Assembly (NCBI GenBank): GCA_016295275.1
Contig: JAEDLN010000016.1
Span: forward strand, 1-19,513
DNA: 19,513 nt
Reading direction: 5' to 3'
From: Kiritimatiellia bacterium
GTDB lineage: Bacteria > Verrucomicrobiota > Kiritimatiellia > RFP12 > UBA3636
Below the pieces are notes generated by a model. The model searched no databases. It saw nothing but the letters and a program-made list of their open reading frames with translations, and was not told where the DNA came from. Shown one piece after another: positions 1 to 7,397 of this stretch. The position numbers and the translations under genes were made by a program. Each line of letters starts with the position of its first letter. Position 1 is the stretch's first letter.

Positions 1-1774
1 AATACTCCCAAGAAATCTGATACGGGTCGCGAACCGTTCCGGCACCCCGGTTCAGGTATTCGACAATTTCGTAATTATCCGATTCCAGTTTCGAAATGGA
101 GGGTGTTTTGGGGCGACCGAGCAGGACGTCGTATTGCACGTCCAGCTTCATCCGCGGAAGTGTCCGCGGATCCGCAAGGAAGCAGCGGGCGGCCGCACCG
201 ATATGCGCGACGAACTCGACTTCGCGGAACACTTTCTTGCAGATCGCGGGATCGTCCGGATCGCCTTCCTTCCATTCGGTTCCCGCCATGCCATTGCGCA
301 ACTTCGTTGTTTCCGTATTGCCTTGCGTGACGTAGAACTTCGGATCGTCATTCCCTTTCTGCAGATAAGCCCACGTCATCGAAAGCGCGGCGGAATCCTC
401 CGTGATCGGGAAGTTGAGCGGATTGTTGGCGACCGAATCGGGACACGTAAAATTGTCCGAAAGGAGCACGGGATTGTTGCTGTCCTTCAATTGAAGCGGC
501 AAATCTTGGATATTGCCCAAATTCTGCCAGGCATTGAAGGTGCCCCACTTTCCGGAAACCGTGTCCTCATCCAGCGAATCGAGCAGCGAAATCGTGGCTA
601 GACGCGCACGCGAAACGGAATTGCTGGCATCGCGCTTCTTCACGAAAAAGCGATAGGGCGGCTCGTAGGTGTTTCTGGCATCCTCCGCCGCACTGCGCGC
701 TTTATCCGAATCGACGTTTTCGGAACGGGAACGGGCAAAAACCCGAACCATCGCCGCCAAAGAACGCTTTGCGAAGTTCCGCACTTCCGTCGTATTCCAA
801 GTCTCAACCGCGTCTTGATCCGGCAAGGCGATTTTGGGATGTCCCTCCGGCGTCAACTCGTCGAGAGAGGTCGTTACGCCGGAAAAGAGATCCGCCGGAA
901 ACCAAGGCCCGTTTTCTTGATCGCCTTTGCTACTGTTGCCAAGCTGATTCTGCTTTCCGGGGTATAAAACCGAAATCGAGGGATATTTTCCCTCTTCAAT
1001 GCCCAGACCGACATTCTCCTTTTCCGCCGTGTACCGGATCATATCCGCCGTCGAGAAGAAGGTGCCAGCCTTGGCGCGACCGGTCAAGAACCTGGCCGGA
1101 TTCTGAAGGGAAATCTCCAGCCCGTCCTTCTCCATGTTTTTGGAGGGCAGGATGAAGGCGGAAGGATCTTCTCCGCAGGTTTCCTTGCGGACATTCGCGT
1201 TTTGGTCCAAACCCGCCTTGTTCCGATCCAAAAGGCCTGTCGTATCCAAGACGACAAAGGCATACCGCCCGACCAGCGAATCGTTCGGATACCCTTCCAG
1301 ACCATAGACGCCTCCGCCCTGGTTTTTCGTATCTTTGGCCGAAACCGATGCGTAAATGGGCGCCCATTGCACGTCCGCCGAACGGACAAGCGCCAGCTGC
1401 GCCGGCGTCAGGAAAGAGGCCAGCTCCTTGTTGAGAATCTTTGCATCCGCATGCTCGCCCGTCCCCAATCGCCGCGAAAAGAAGAAATCGTTCGACGTGA
1501 CGCTGGACGAAGAAATGAACGGCTCTCTCCAAACCGGCACGGCCCAGCTGTTGGTCGGATTGTCAAAGGAAAGGTCGATCGCTTCAATGGCTTTTCCCAA
1601 TGCCGTCTGCAGACTTTGACGGGCCACAAAGGAATTTTTCAAATTGGTCGTACCCGAGCGTTCTGCACGGGTAAACATGGAAAAGGCCACCGCCATCAGC
1701 ATCATTACAGACAGGATGCCGAGAACGACAACCAGCGCCGACCCTTTGGATGTCTCAGAATTATTCGTTTTCAT
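1..1774 (-). CDS. GspK-like / Verru_Chthon cassette protein A-like large pseudopilin (3' end outside window)
   Basis: The frame is open from ATG 1774 to the left edge (591 codons) without a stop, so the C-terminus is missing. The N-terminus has a short basic leader, then KGSALVVVLGILSVMMLMAVAF. This is a prepilin-like hydrophobic helix that lacks the Glu at position 5 found in all seven neighbouring pseudopilins. Missing Glu5, large size and position after H-, I- and J-like genes are hallmarks of GspK, the tip protein of type II secretion pseudopili. In PVC genomes the equivalent large protein is called Verru_Chthon cassette protein A. The rest is a long soluble exported domain with no motif I recognise. 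It starts 33 bp after the stop of the preceding pseudopilin, and no Shine-Dalgarno is visible. The GspK-like role is inferred from architecture and order, not from alignment. Confidence 0.8.
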   Translation of the reverse strand, partial: MKTNNSETSKGSALVVVLGILSVMMLMAVAFSMFTRAERSGTTNLKNSFVARQSLQTALGKAIEAIDLSFDNPTNSWAVPVWREPFISSSSVTSNDFFFSRRLGTGEHADAKILNKELASFLTPAQLALVRSADVQWAPIYASVSAKDTKNQGGGVYGLEGYPNDSLVGRYAFVVLDTTGLLDRNKAGLDQNANVRKETCGEDPSAFILPSKNMEKDGLEISLQNPARFLTGRAKAGTFFSTADMIRYTAEKENVGLGIEEGKYPSISVLYPGKQNQLGNSSKGDQENGPWFPADLFSGVTTSLDELTPEGHPKIALPDQDAVETWNTTEVRNFAKRSLAAMVRVFARSRSENVDSDKARSAAEDARNTYEPPYRFFVKKRDASNSVSRARLATISLLDSLDEDTVSGKWGTFNAWQNLGNIQDLPLQLKDSNNPVLLSDNFTCPDSVANNPLNFPITEDSAALSMTWAYLQKGNDDPKFYVTQGNTETTKLRNGMAGTEWKEGDPDDPAICKKVFREVEFVAHIGAAARCFLADPRTLPRMKLDVQYDVLLGRPKTPSISKLESDNYEIVEYLNRGAGTVRDPYQISWEY

Positions 1775-1807
1775 CTTATTCAATCGGTTCCGGAAACAAA
1801 TTCGTCA

Positions 1808-2353
1808 TTAGGGCTCCCAAGTGCGTTCGTCCCACTTGAACGTCGGGTCGTAAATGCCGTCTTCGCAAAAATAACGGTATTGCGCAGGAAAGCTGACCAC
1901 GCCTTCGAAAACGCTCTCCGCACTCATTCCCGTCGGCCGTTCCAACTTGACCCGGTAGGCATTGCCCCACGGATCGCAGAATTCGCGGCTATCGCCCTCG
2001 AAGCGATCGGGCGGGATGTTGATCAGGGCCGCATTGCCGCCGTTCCCGATCAACTCGCGCATATTGGACTCCGTCAGTAGCGTATAGCCGTTCTCGGACG
2101 TTCCGGAGAAGGCTGGAAATCTGCGGTAGGCATTCCAATACGACTTGATGGCGGCACAAATCTGTTGCGCCTCCGTCGTGGCCGTGGCGACGTATGCACG
2201 CTGCCGTGCGGCATAGGCCGCTCCTCCGACAAGCCCCATCAGAATGCCGATGATTCCAACGACCCCCAACAGCTCGATCAGCGAAAAGCCGACAGCCCCC
2301 TTGCCGCAGGAGGACTCGTCAAGCGCCCGAAATAATATGAAATGCTTTTTCAT
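1808..2353 (-). CDS. GspG-like pseudopilin with long leader
   Basis: 181 aa. A 22-residue leader ends in Gly before FSLIELLGVVGIIGILMG, the class III prepilin helix with Glu5, so it should be cleaved by a prepilin peptidase and packed into a pseudopilus at the inner membrane. The soluble part carries FCDPWGNAYRV, the DPWG(N)xY signature seen near the C-terminus of GspG-type major pseudopilins. It is short and ends in a Trp/Glu-rich tail. I chose ATG 2353 (leader begins MKKHF). A TTG two codons upstream is also possible, and neither has a Shine-Dalgarno. The start lies 12 bp after the stop of the J-like gene, and the K-like gene follows 33 bp downstream, so it is cotranscribed. Its slot between J and K is not part of the classical gsp order. 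Confidence 0.85.
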   Translation of the reverse strand: MKKHFILFRALDESSCGKGAVGFSLIELLGVVGIIGILMGLVGGAAYAARQRAYVATATTEAQQICAAIKSYWNAYRRFPAFSGTSENGYTLLTESNMRELIGNGGNAALINIPPDRFEGDSREFCDPWGNAYRVKLERPTGMSAESVFEGVVSFPAQYRYFCEDGIYDPTFKWDERTWEP

Positions 2354-2365
2354 GAGCAAATGTGG

Positions 2366-3079
2366 CTAACGGATGATGATGTCATCGGGTTTCTTGGAGG
2401 ACCCGTCCGAATTGTCCAAACCGTTCGGACCGAGCGACTTCACCTCCAAGGAAGAAAACGAACCGGAACGGGTCAGCTCCAAACGAACCTTGACGCCGAT
2501 GACGTTTTTCCATGCGATCTTTTTGAATTCGGTGCCCTGTTCGAAACCCGACCGGTCCATGGCAGTCGATGCGGTCATGCTGGGCGGGCGCACGGGCACA
2601 AAGGTGAACTTCGCTTCGTAGGCATTGCCCATCATGCTGGAAGAGGTCGTTCCATTGTCATGGAGTTTGGTGGTCTGGGACGTCCCCTTTGCCCACCTGG
2701 TTCCGTTTCGCTTGAGAGGCGTTTCCTTGCGTGTGACGGACGAACCGGCCGAATACTCGATCAAATGCGGTTCGCGCGCATCCTCGTCTTCGCCCGCCTT
2801 CATGCTGATAAACGACAGAGAGGAATCGCTCACTTCGACCGGATCGGAAGAAGTCCAGACGCCCTCAAAGGGGCGTCCGTCGATAAGCGTATTCAAATCG
2901 CGGGAAATCGCGCCTACGACACCGCGGACGATCATTCCGCCTTCGGCGCGGGCATATCCCGTATCCCACGCAGAAGAAGACTGCGTGAAAAGCGTTCCAA
3001 TCATGACGACCATGATCAGCAACACCGCCGTTGCCACCATGACCTCGATGAGGGTAAAGCCTTGTCTGTTTTTCTTCAT
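2366..3079 (-). CDS. GspJ-like / Verru_Chthon protein C-like minor pseudopilin
   Basis: 237 aa. MKKNRQG precedes FTLIEVMVATAVLLIMVVMIG, a prepilin cleavage site and helix with Glu5. The helix is followed by SSAWDTG and a stretch reading GMIVRGVVGAISRDLNTL, a pattern typical of GspJ-like and Verru_Chthon C proteins, where an amphipathic segment follows the helix. The exported domain ends in a Ser/Lys/Asp-rich tail. GspJ normally sits in the pseudopilus tip with GspI and GspK, and I- and K-like genes lie on either side here, 46 bp upstream and one gene downstream. Start ATG 3079 gives the standard short basic leader. J-type assignment rests on helix pattern and gene order. Confidence 0.82.
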   Translation of the reverse strand: MKKNRQGFTLIEVMVATAVLLIMVVMIGTLFTQSSSAWDTGYARAEGGMIVRGVVGAISRDLNTLIDGRPFEGVWTSSDPVEVSDSSLSFISMKAGEDEDAREPHLIEYSAGSSVTRKETPLKRNGTRWAKGTSQTTKLHDNGTTSSSMMGNAYEAKFTFVPVRPPSMTASTAMDRSGFEQGTEFKKIAWKNVIGVKVRLELTRSGSFSSLEVKSLGPNGLDNSDGSSKKPDDIIIR

Positions 3080-3125
3080 AACTTCAACCGGAAAGGAAGA
3101 GGGAAAATCAAATCCGCATCCATAC

Positions 3126-3860
3126 CTACGGACGACTCAAAAACACATACTCTTGAGAATAGACTTGCTCGTGAATGTAGACGGAAGGACTTCCGGAATC
3201 CGTGGAAATCACAGAGACAATGTAGCGATGCGGGAGCAAAATGCTCGCATCTTCGGATGTACCCAAGTTCGCACTCTGCGAATTGCCGTTGGCGGAATTG
3301 CTCGTGACGACGCGAACCGGCCGCATCTGACGCACGATCCGGATCAAATACTGCATCGGTTTCGCAAGCTCGCTTTCACGTGGATTCTTGCGGTCGTTCG
3401 GATCGTCCGTTTCGTTTCCGACGTACCAGACCTGGCAATACCTGTCGTCTCCGAAGGATTGCGTATCGTAATCCTCTGCGACAAGCCGGGTCATGGGAGA
3501 AAAACTCGAATCCGACTTGAACGAGGAAATCGCTTTCATGCTGTTCGACAATCCGGTTCCATTGGATGCGATCTTCCACCACTCCGCCGGATCGTTCCAT
3601 TTGCCGATGTCGTCAATCGAACGGACATTGGCCGAAATCGTCTCCAGCAACGATGAAGCAAAGGTGATCTGCGTCGTATCCGTCTGCGCATTGATGCTTT
3701 GGCGAAGCGCCCCCGGAAACAAACCGAAAATCGCAAGCATGCCGCCCGCCGCAACCAAAAGCGCCATATTGACTTCAATCAAGCTGAAGCCATGGCGGCG
3801 CCGCGGGGACGGGCGGGAGCCGTCCGAAAGCGTGCGGTGAAAAGAGAAAAGCGTCTTCAA
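3126..3860 (-). CDS. GspI-like / Verru_Chthon protein B-like minor pseudopilin, TTG start
   Basis: 244 aa from TTG 3860. The leader is long and basic (ends PRRRHG), then FSLIEVNMALLVAAGGMLAI with Glu5. After the helix comes LFPGALRQSINAQTDTTQ, which resembles the conserved post-helix segment of Verru_Chthon B proteins and the GspI position of type II systems. No ATG or GTG occurs between the in-frame stop of the H-like gene (3909-3911) and the pilin helix. TTG 3860 is preceded by AAGGAG at 3867-3872 with a 6-base spacer, while an earlier TTG at 3887 has no such site, so I favour 3860. Translation from a weak start codon with a strong ribosome site may set low abundance, fitting a minor tip pseudopilin. 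Confidence 0.82.
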   Translation of the reverse strand: MKTLFSFHRTLSDGSRPSPRRRHGFSLIEVNMALLVAAGGMLAIFGLFPGALRQSINAQTDTTQITFASSLLETISANVRSIDDIGKWNDPAEWWKIASNGTGLSNSMKAISSFKSDSSFSPMTRLVAEDYDTQSFGDDRYCQVWYVGNETDDPNDRKNPRESELAKPMQYLIRIVRQMRPVRVVTSNSANGNSQSANLGTSEDASILLPHRYIVSVISTDSGSPSVYIHEQVYSQEYVFLSRP

Positions 3861-3866
3861 AGAAAT

Positions 3867-3872
3867 CTCCTT
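3867..3872 (-). promoter_or_regulatory. Shine-Dalgarno AAGGAG deciding the TTG start of the I-like pseudopilin
   Basis: Read on the minus strand, AAGGAG is followed by six bases and then TTG at 3860. It is the clearest ribosome site in the pseudopilin operon, where the other genes lack one, and it selects TTG 3860 over TTG 3887. Confidence 0.65.
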
Positions 3873-3908
3873 GTCGGAAAAAGCCAAAGAAAGCCCGGAA
3901 TACGGGCG

Positions 3909-4736
3909 CTATTGAATAGATGTCGTACTGACCTGCCCCTGGGAATTGATCTTGATTTCAAATCCCCGGCCTGTCGTGGCATCGACAATCTTGAAGGTCG
4001 TCTGGCTCGAGGAATCCAGCGATCCGTCCGGAAGAAACAGCACATACGCCTTGCGAATGGCGTCTTCGTTCAATGCGCCGGTCGAAGCATTGAATACCCC
4101 GTCGAAAACCAACCCCTTCGGAAGCGACTGCTCGGGAGAAATGGTATACCCGTAGACGCTACCGACCTTGAAACCTCTCGTATACGCATTGTCCTCGATG
4201 GCGAGCGAACAGGTATCGTCGTTTGCATCGTAGAACTGGGGACACAGAATAGAGGAAAATACGTGGTCGGTCATATCGTAGACGCGCATGTCGGCAAACC
4301 GTTGCACGTAATCCTTCCAAACGGACTGCTTGTCGGAACCGGAAAGATTGCCGATTTCCTTGGTGAGACCGCTCAGCGATTCATCGAGGTTCGCATAGTC
4401 GTCGGAAATCCATTTGGCCGTAATCGGAGAACCGCTGCCGATCGGCTCTTTTCTGCCGGAAAACCGACCCGTAACCGTTCCGGCACGCCGGACGAGAATG
4501 TATGTGTTGTATCCCGTAACCTGAAAGCTGATTTCATGCCCATCCACACAAGCCTGCTGACGCGCCAGCATGATGGCGCGCCGGACGCCGTCGGAGCCGG
4601 ACGAATTGCCGAACGCCTTCAGAATTCCGTTGAATCCGCCGACGACAAAGACAGACATGATGGCAATGATGCCAATCACGGCAATGAGCTCGAGCAACGT
4701 AAAGCCCTCGCGGTTGTGTGAATGAGGCAAAATCAT
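3909..4736 (-). CDS. GspH-like / Verru_Chthon protein D-like pseudopilin
   Basis: 275 aa. MILPHSHNREG precedes FTLLELIAVIGIIAIMSVFVVGGF, a prepilin helix with Glu5. Right after it, GVRRAIMLARQQACVDG matches the GspH pattern in which strands and helix following the pilin helix include an 'AR..A' segment. The C-terminus reads AYVLFLPDGSL and, about 15 residues later, RGFEIKINSQGQVS, the typical GspH ending (F-x-PDG-S ... G-x-V). Its place just before I- and J-like genes is the canonical gspH slot and also the Verru_Chthon D slot. The next gene begins about 50 bp later in the same reading frame. Single Cys residues occur at several places, with no obvious metal motif. Confidence 0.85.
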   Translation of the reverse strand: MILPHSHNREGFTLLELIAVIGIIAIMSVFVVGGFNGILKAFGNSSGSDGVRRAIMLARQQACVDGHEISFQVTGYNTYILVRRAGTVTGRFSGRKEPIGSGSPITAKWISDDYANLDESLSGLTKEIGNLSGSDKQSVWKDYVQRFADMRVYDMTDHVFSSILCPQFYDANDDTCSLAIEDNAYTRGFKVGSVYGYTISPEQSLPKGLVFDGVFNASTGALNEDAIRKAYVLFLPDGSLDSSSQTTFKIVDATTGRGFEIKINSQGQVSTTSIQ

Positions 4737-4796
4737 GGTGAAGAAAAATGTCGAAACGTGAAGAGGAACCCGACAGGGTCGGCAAACGGCGGATCG

Positions 4797-5567
4797 CTAG
4801 TCGGCGGTCACGGTGCAACTGTTGTTGTTGAAATCGAAGGTAAAGCGGAAGGGCTGTCCGCGGGAAATCGTGCGCCTGCGCTCCTTCGCCGTAAAGCGGT
4901 AATAATCCCCGTTGCTCTTGTAATACGAACAGTCGGTGTTGTCGCAATACCGGCGGTCGGCCGTTTTCGTATACCCCTTGTCGCAATGGGGACAGACAAT
5001 GAACTGCGCCCGGTAAACCAGAACGGGATTCTTGCGGCGCGGAATGGAGTTTCCGTACTTCTCGGAGGCCGGATCGGAATACGTCGCCTCGCCGCGCGTG
5101 ACGAGAAGCGCATCGGCCATTGCCGTGCACGGATAATCGTTTTCCGTCAAGCCGTCCTGCTCCGGCGTCAAAAAGCCTTTCAAATCCAAAAAGCTTTTCG
5201 CCGTTCCGTCCGGCAACGTCGCATCGATCAGATTTCCGATAATCAAGCCGTTGTTCTCGTAAAAAGACAAGGTGTAGGAATAGGAATCCTGGTCGGTATT
5301 GCTGCCGGCAATCTTGTACGTGCCTTTTTTCAGTTTCAGGTTCGCATTGAGGTAGTCGCGCGAAATCGGCCACCGCTTCATGTCATGGTAATACTGCATG
5401 CAGGCGGCTTGCAGCAACATCGCATCATTCTTGTTTTTCGCATTCCGGGACGTTTCCACCATGTGAACAATGGCAGTGGAAAGAAGCCCGGCCAAAATGC
5501 CGATGATGGCAATGACAACCAAAAGCTCCACAATCGTAAATCCAAACCGGCGCTGTTGCTGTTTCAT
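4797..5567 (-). CDS. Type II pseudopilin with a C-terminal zinc-ribbon-like Cys cluster
   Basis: 256 aa. MKQQQRRFG precedes FTIVELLVVIAIIGILAGLL, a prepilin site with Glu5, so the bulk of the protein should be periplasmic or extracellular. Residues 50-75 (LQAACMQYYHDMKRWP) follow the GspG-type pattern in which a helix is followed by 'Y...RWP'. The unusual part is at residues 192-213 (codons 4994 to 4929), where Cys192 and Cys195 form CPHC, and Cys208 and Cys213 form CDNTDC. This CxxC-x12-C-x4-C spacing is that of a zinc ribbon or rubredoxin-like knuckle. A basic patch (KERRRT) follows. It lies between the G-like genes and the H-like gene and is not part of the classical gsp set. Metal binding is inferred. 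The Cys pairs could instead form disulfides outside the cytoplasm. Confidence 0.85.
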   Translation of the reverse strand: MKQQQRRFGFTIVELLVVIAIIGILAGLLSTAIVHMVETSRNAKNKNDAMLLQAACMQYYHDMKRWPISRDYLNANLKLKKGTYKIAGSNTDQDSYSYTLSFYENNGLIIGNLIDATLPDGTAKSFLDLKGFLTPEQDGLTENDYPCTAMADALLVTRGEATYSDPASEKYGNSIPRRKNPVLVYRAQFIVCPHCDKGYTKTADRRYCDNTDCSYYKSNGDYYRFTAKERRRTISRGQPFRFTFDFNNNSCTVTAD

Positions 5568-5630
5568 GAAACGTGAGAAAAATAGAGAAGTTCGGAAATG
5601 TCGTTCGAGGTAAAGACCGCCCCGTATGAT

Positions 5631-6407
5631 TTATTGACCCCAGGAGGAAAGCACTTTTTGGCGGTCCTCATCGTAAACCCATGCGGCCGTCGTGGCGGAA
5701 ATCTCCAGATCCGAGCCATCGCTCGTAAACGCCCCCGGAATCGTGAGCTTTCCATCGCCGTCCAGATCCAGCATGACCCATACGATGCCATAGCCCCAAG
5801 CATGCTCATCCGAGTTGGATTTCGAGCCCGTATCCCGGACATAGTCGGAATCGAACGCTTTCAGCGGATTGCCGTCGTCATCGACAAGCCGATTCTCGAC
5901 CCATGGGGCGAAAATGCCGAATTTCTTCTGCAAATCGCTTCGCTCCAGCCGGGCGTCTGCCGGCCACAATTCGCTATGCTCGGAATAGGAACTGAGAGCA
6001 GTCGGAAGAGGACTTCCCTTCGAGACGCCGCTGCCTTCAATGGCATACTTCGGATTGTACTTCGAAACGTCCAGCGCCGGAACGGGTCCGGGGGCAACCC
6101 ACCAGTTCAGCAGCGAGGCAATCCGGGGCGACATCTTGAAAACAAGATCGTTCCCCGTTGCCGAACAATGCGTGGAATAGGCCCCGCCATCGGTCTGGTC
6201 AGTCAACAACGCTTTCGAGGGAAAACGGCCATTGTCCAACTGCAGATTGGCCCACGCGGCCGCAACCTGACTGCAAAGATCCGTCGCAGCGACGGCGCGG
6301 ACACGCTTCTGCATGCGGTTGTACGCCGGGAAAAGAAGTGCCATGAGGATGCTCAAAACGGCAATCACCGTGAGCAATTCGATAAGGGTAAAGCCTTTGC
6401 GATTCAT
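5631..6407 (-). CDS. GspG-like pseudopilin with a DxDxDG loop
   Basis: 258 aa from ATG 6407, which gives the classic short leader MNRKG followed by FTLIELLTVIAVLSILMALLFPAYNRMQKR. Longer in-frame starts upstream would overlap the previous pseudopilin and bury the cleavage site inside the protein, so I rejected them. After the helix, LDNGRFPS matches the 'NG.YP' segment of GspG-like proteins. Towards the C-terminus WGYGIVWVMLDLDGDGKLTIPG contains a DxDxDGxL loop, the EF-hand or dockerin-type calcium ligand pattern. True GspG also binds calcium near its C-terminus, but through a different loop. The gene lies 64 bp after the G-like gene and 63 bp before the next pseudopilin. Confidence 0.87.
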   Translation of the reverse strand: MNRKGFTLIELLTVIAVLSILMALLFPAYNRMQKRVRAVAATDLCSQVAAAWANLQLDNGRFPSKALLTDQTDGGAYSTHCSATGNDLVFKMSPRIASLLNWWVAPGPVPALDVSKYNPKYAIEGSGVSKGSPLPTALSSYSEHSELWPADARLERSDLQKKFGIFAPWVENRLVDDDGNPLKAFDSDYVRDTGSKSNSDEHAWGYGIVWVMLDLDGDGKLTIPGAFTSDGSDLEISATTAAWVYDEDRQKVLSSWGQ

Positions 6408-6471
6408 GCAAAATCCGTTGTTGCAGGAGTGGAAAACGAATGGAGGAGGAGGACGCCTCCGGAAAACCAGA

Positions 6472-7299
6472 TTAGTAGACTCCGGCGACAATGTCGTCGG
6501 CAGTGCCTTCGACGCCATCCGGACCGTTCGACCAGAGCTTGTAGCTGTCGTACGGAGGCAGCGAACGGTAGTTGAGCGAGCGATACCAGGCATCTTCGAG
6601 CTTGTACACGGAATTCGTAATGACGCCGTTAATGCCGGCCGAATGGCAGAAAGACTCTTTGATGTCAATCCGGATCACGCCAATGTTGCCGCCGTCCTTG
6701 ACGGGACGGTTGTCGTCGCCCATTTTGGCGCCCAAATGCGGCAAAATCCGGCGCGCTGCCGCTATATCACGATCCGAATCCCCGATTCCTCCGTTCTTTT
6801 TGTTGAAATTCGCCCATTGCCGAATCCCCAGCTCCGAATTCTGTTTGCTGTTATTGTTGGGATCGTTCCCCGTGAACAGAATGGCACCGTATTCGGCGGC
6901 GCCATTGTACCGGGGAACAAGGAAGGAAACAAGGCCGAACGTGTAAATGCGCCCCGAATTCGCAGTTCCGTCATCGGATTTTTTCCAGCGAATCTGCTTG
7001 TTGCGATCGCTATTCAGAATCTGCTGGACAACCGAGGGCTTGAATGTATAGGAACCGGGAAATTCGTATTCGGTCGGTTGCCCCATCCCCTCGTACTGCG
7101 AAACCGGCGGATATTTGCCGTAAATCGCGCGAAACTCCTCCAAGGCATTGGCTACCTTCTCAATCTTGGCACGCGTCGCGGCAATGTCGTTGCTCTTTCC
7201 GATGCCGGCAACCATGCGGAACACCATGCCGGCAAGCAGCACGATGATCACAATGACAATCAGCATCTCGATAAGGGTAAAGCCTTGTTTGTTTTTCAT
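6472..7299 (-). CDS. GspG-like major pseudopilin
   Basis: 275 aa. MKNKQG precedes FTLIEMLIVIVIIVLLAGMVFRMV with Glu5. The post-helix part reads KIEKVANALEEFRAIYGKYPP, the standard GspG helix ending in 'Y.G.YP'. The C-terminus reads YDSYKLWSNGPDGVEGTADDI, which matches the calcium-binding loop of GspG (YDLWS.G.DG...G..DDI). It is the best candidate for the main pseudopilus subunit and directly follows gspF, the canonical gspF-gspG order. It is roughly twice as long as typical GspG, owing to an insertion of about 120 residues in the middle. A 98-bp gap with a stem-loop separates it from gspF, so its level may be set separately. Confidence 0.88.
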   Translation of the reverse strand: MKNKQGFTLIEMLIVIVIIVLLAGMVFRMVAGIGKSNDIAATRAKIEKVANALEEFRAIYGKYPPVSQYEGMGQPTEYEFPGSYTFKPSVVQQILNSDRNKQIRWKKSDDGTANSGRIYTFGLVSFLVPRYNGAAEYGAILFTGNDPNNNSKQNSELGIRQWANFNKKNGGIGDSDRDIAAARRILPHLGAKMGDDNRPVKDGGNIGVIRIDIKESFCHSAGINGVITNSVYKLEDAWYRSLNYRSLPPYDSYKLWSNGPDGVEGTADDIVAGVY

Positions 7300-7346
7300 G
7301 GGAACGAAGACGATTTTTTACAACGGGGAAACCGCACCTTTCCACT

Positions 7347-7384
7347 GCGTGCCGCGTCTGCGGAACCCCACAGACGCAACACGC
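7347..7384 (-). other. Stem-loop in the gspF-gspG spacer
   Basis: A two-part hairpin: outer arms GCGTG/CACGC (7347-7351 and 7380-7384), a 2x2 internal loop, inner arms GCGTCTG/CAGACGC (7354-7360 and 7371-7377), and a 10-base loop. No U-tract follows on the minus strand, so it is not a simple terminator. It may be an mRNA processing or stability element that protects the downstream pseudopilin message. Confidence 0.5.
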
Positions 7385-7397
7385 GCAATGGCGGGAA

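Noticed and set aside
2342..4721. Long plus-strand open frames opposite the pseudopilin genes
   Set aside because: They mirror the minus-strand codon pattern, have no start signals or recognisable domains, and overlap clear pseudopilin genes.
5631..6668. Longer start for the second G-like pseudopilin
   Set aside because: It would overlap the previous pseudopilin by about 200 bases and place the prepilin site nearly 90 residues in; ATG 6407 gives a standard leader.
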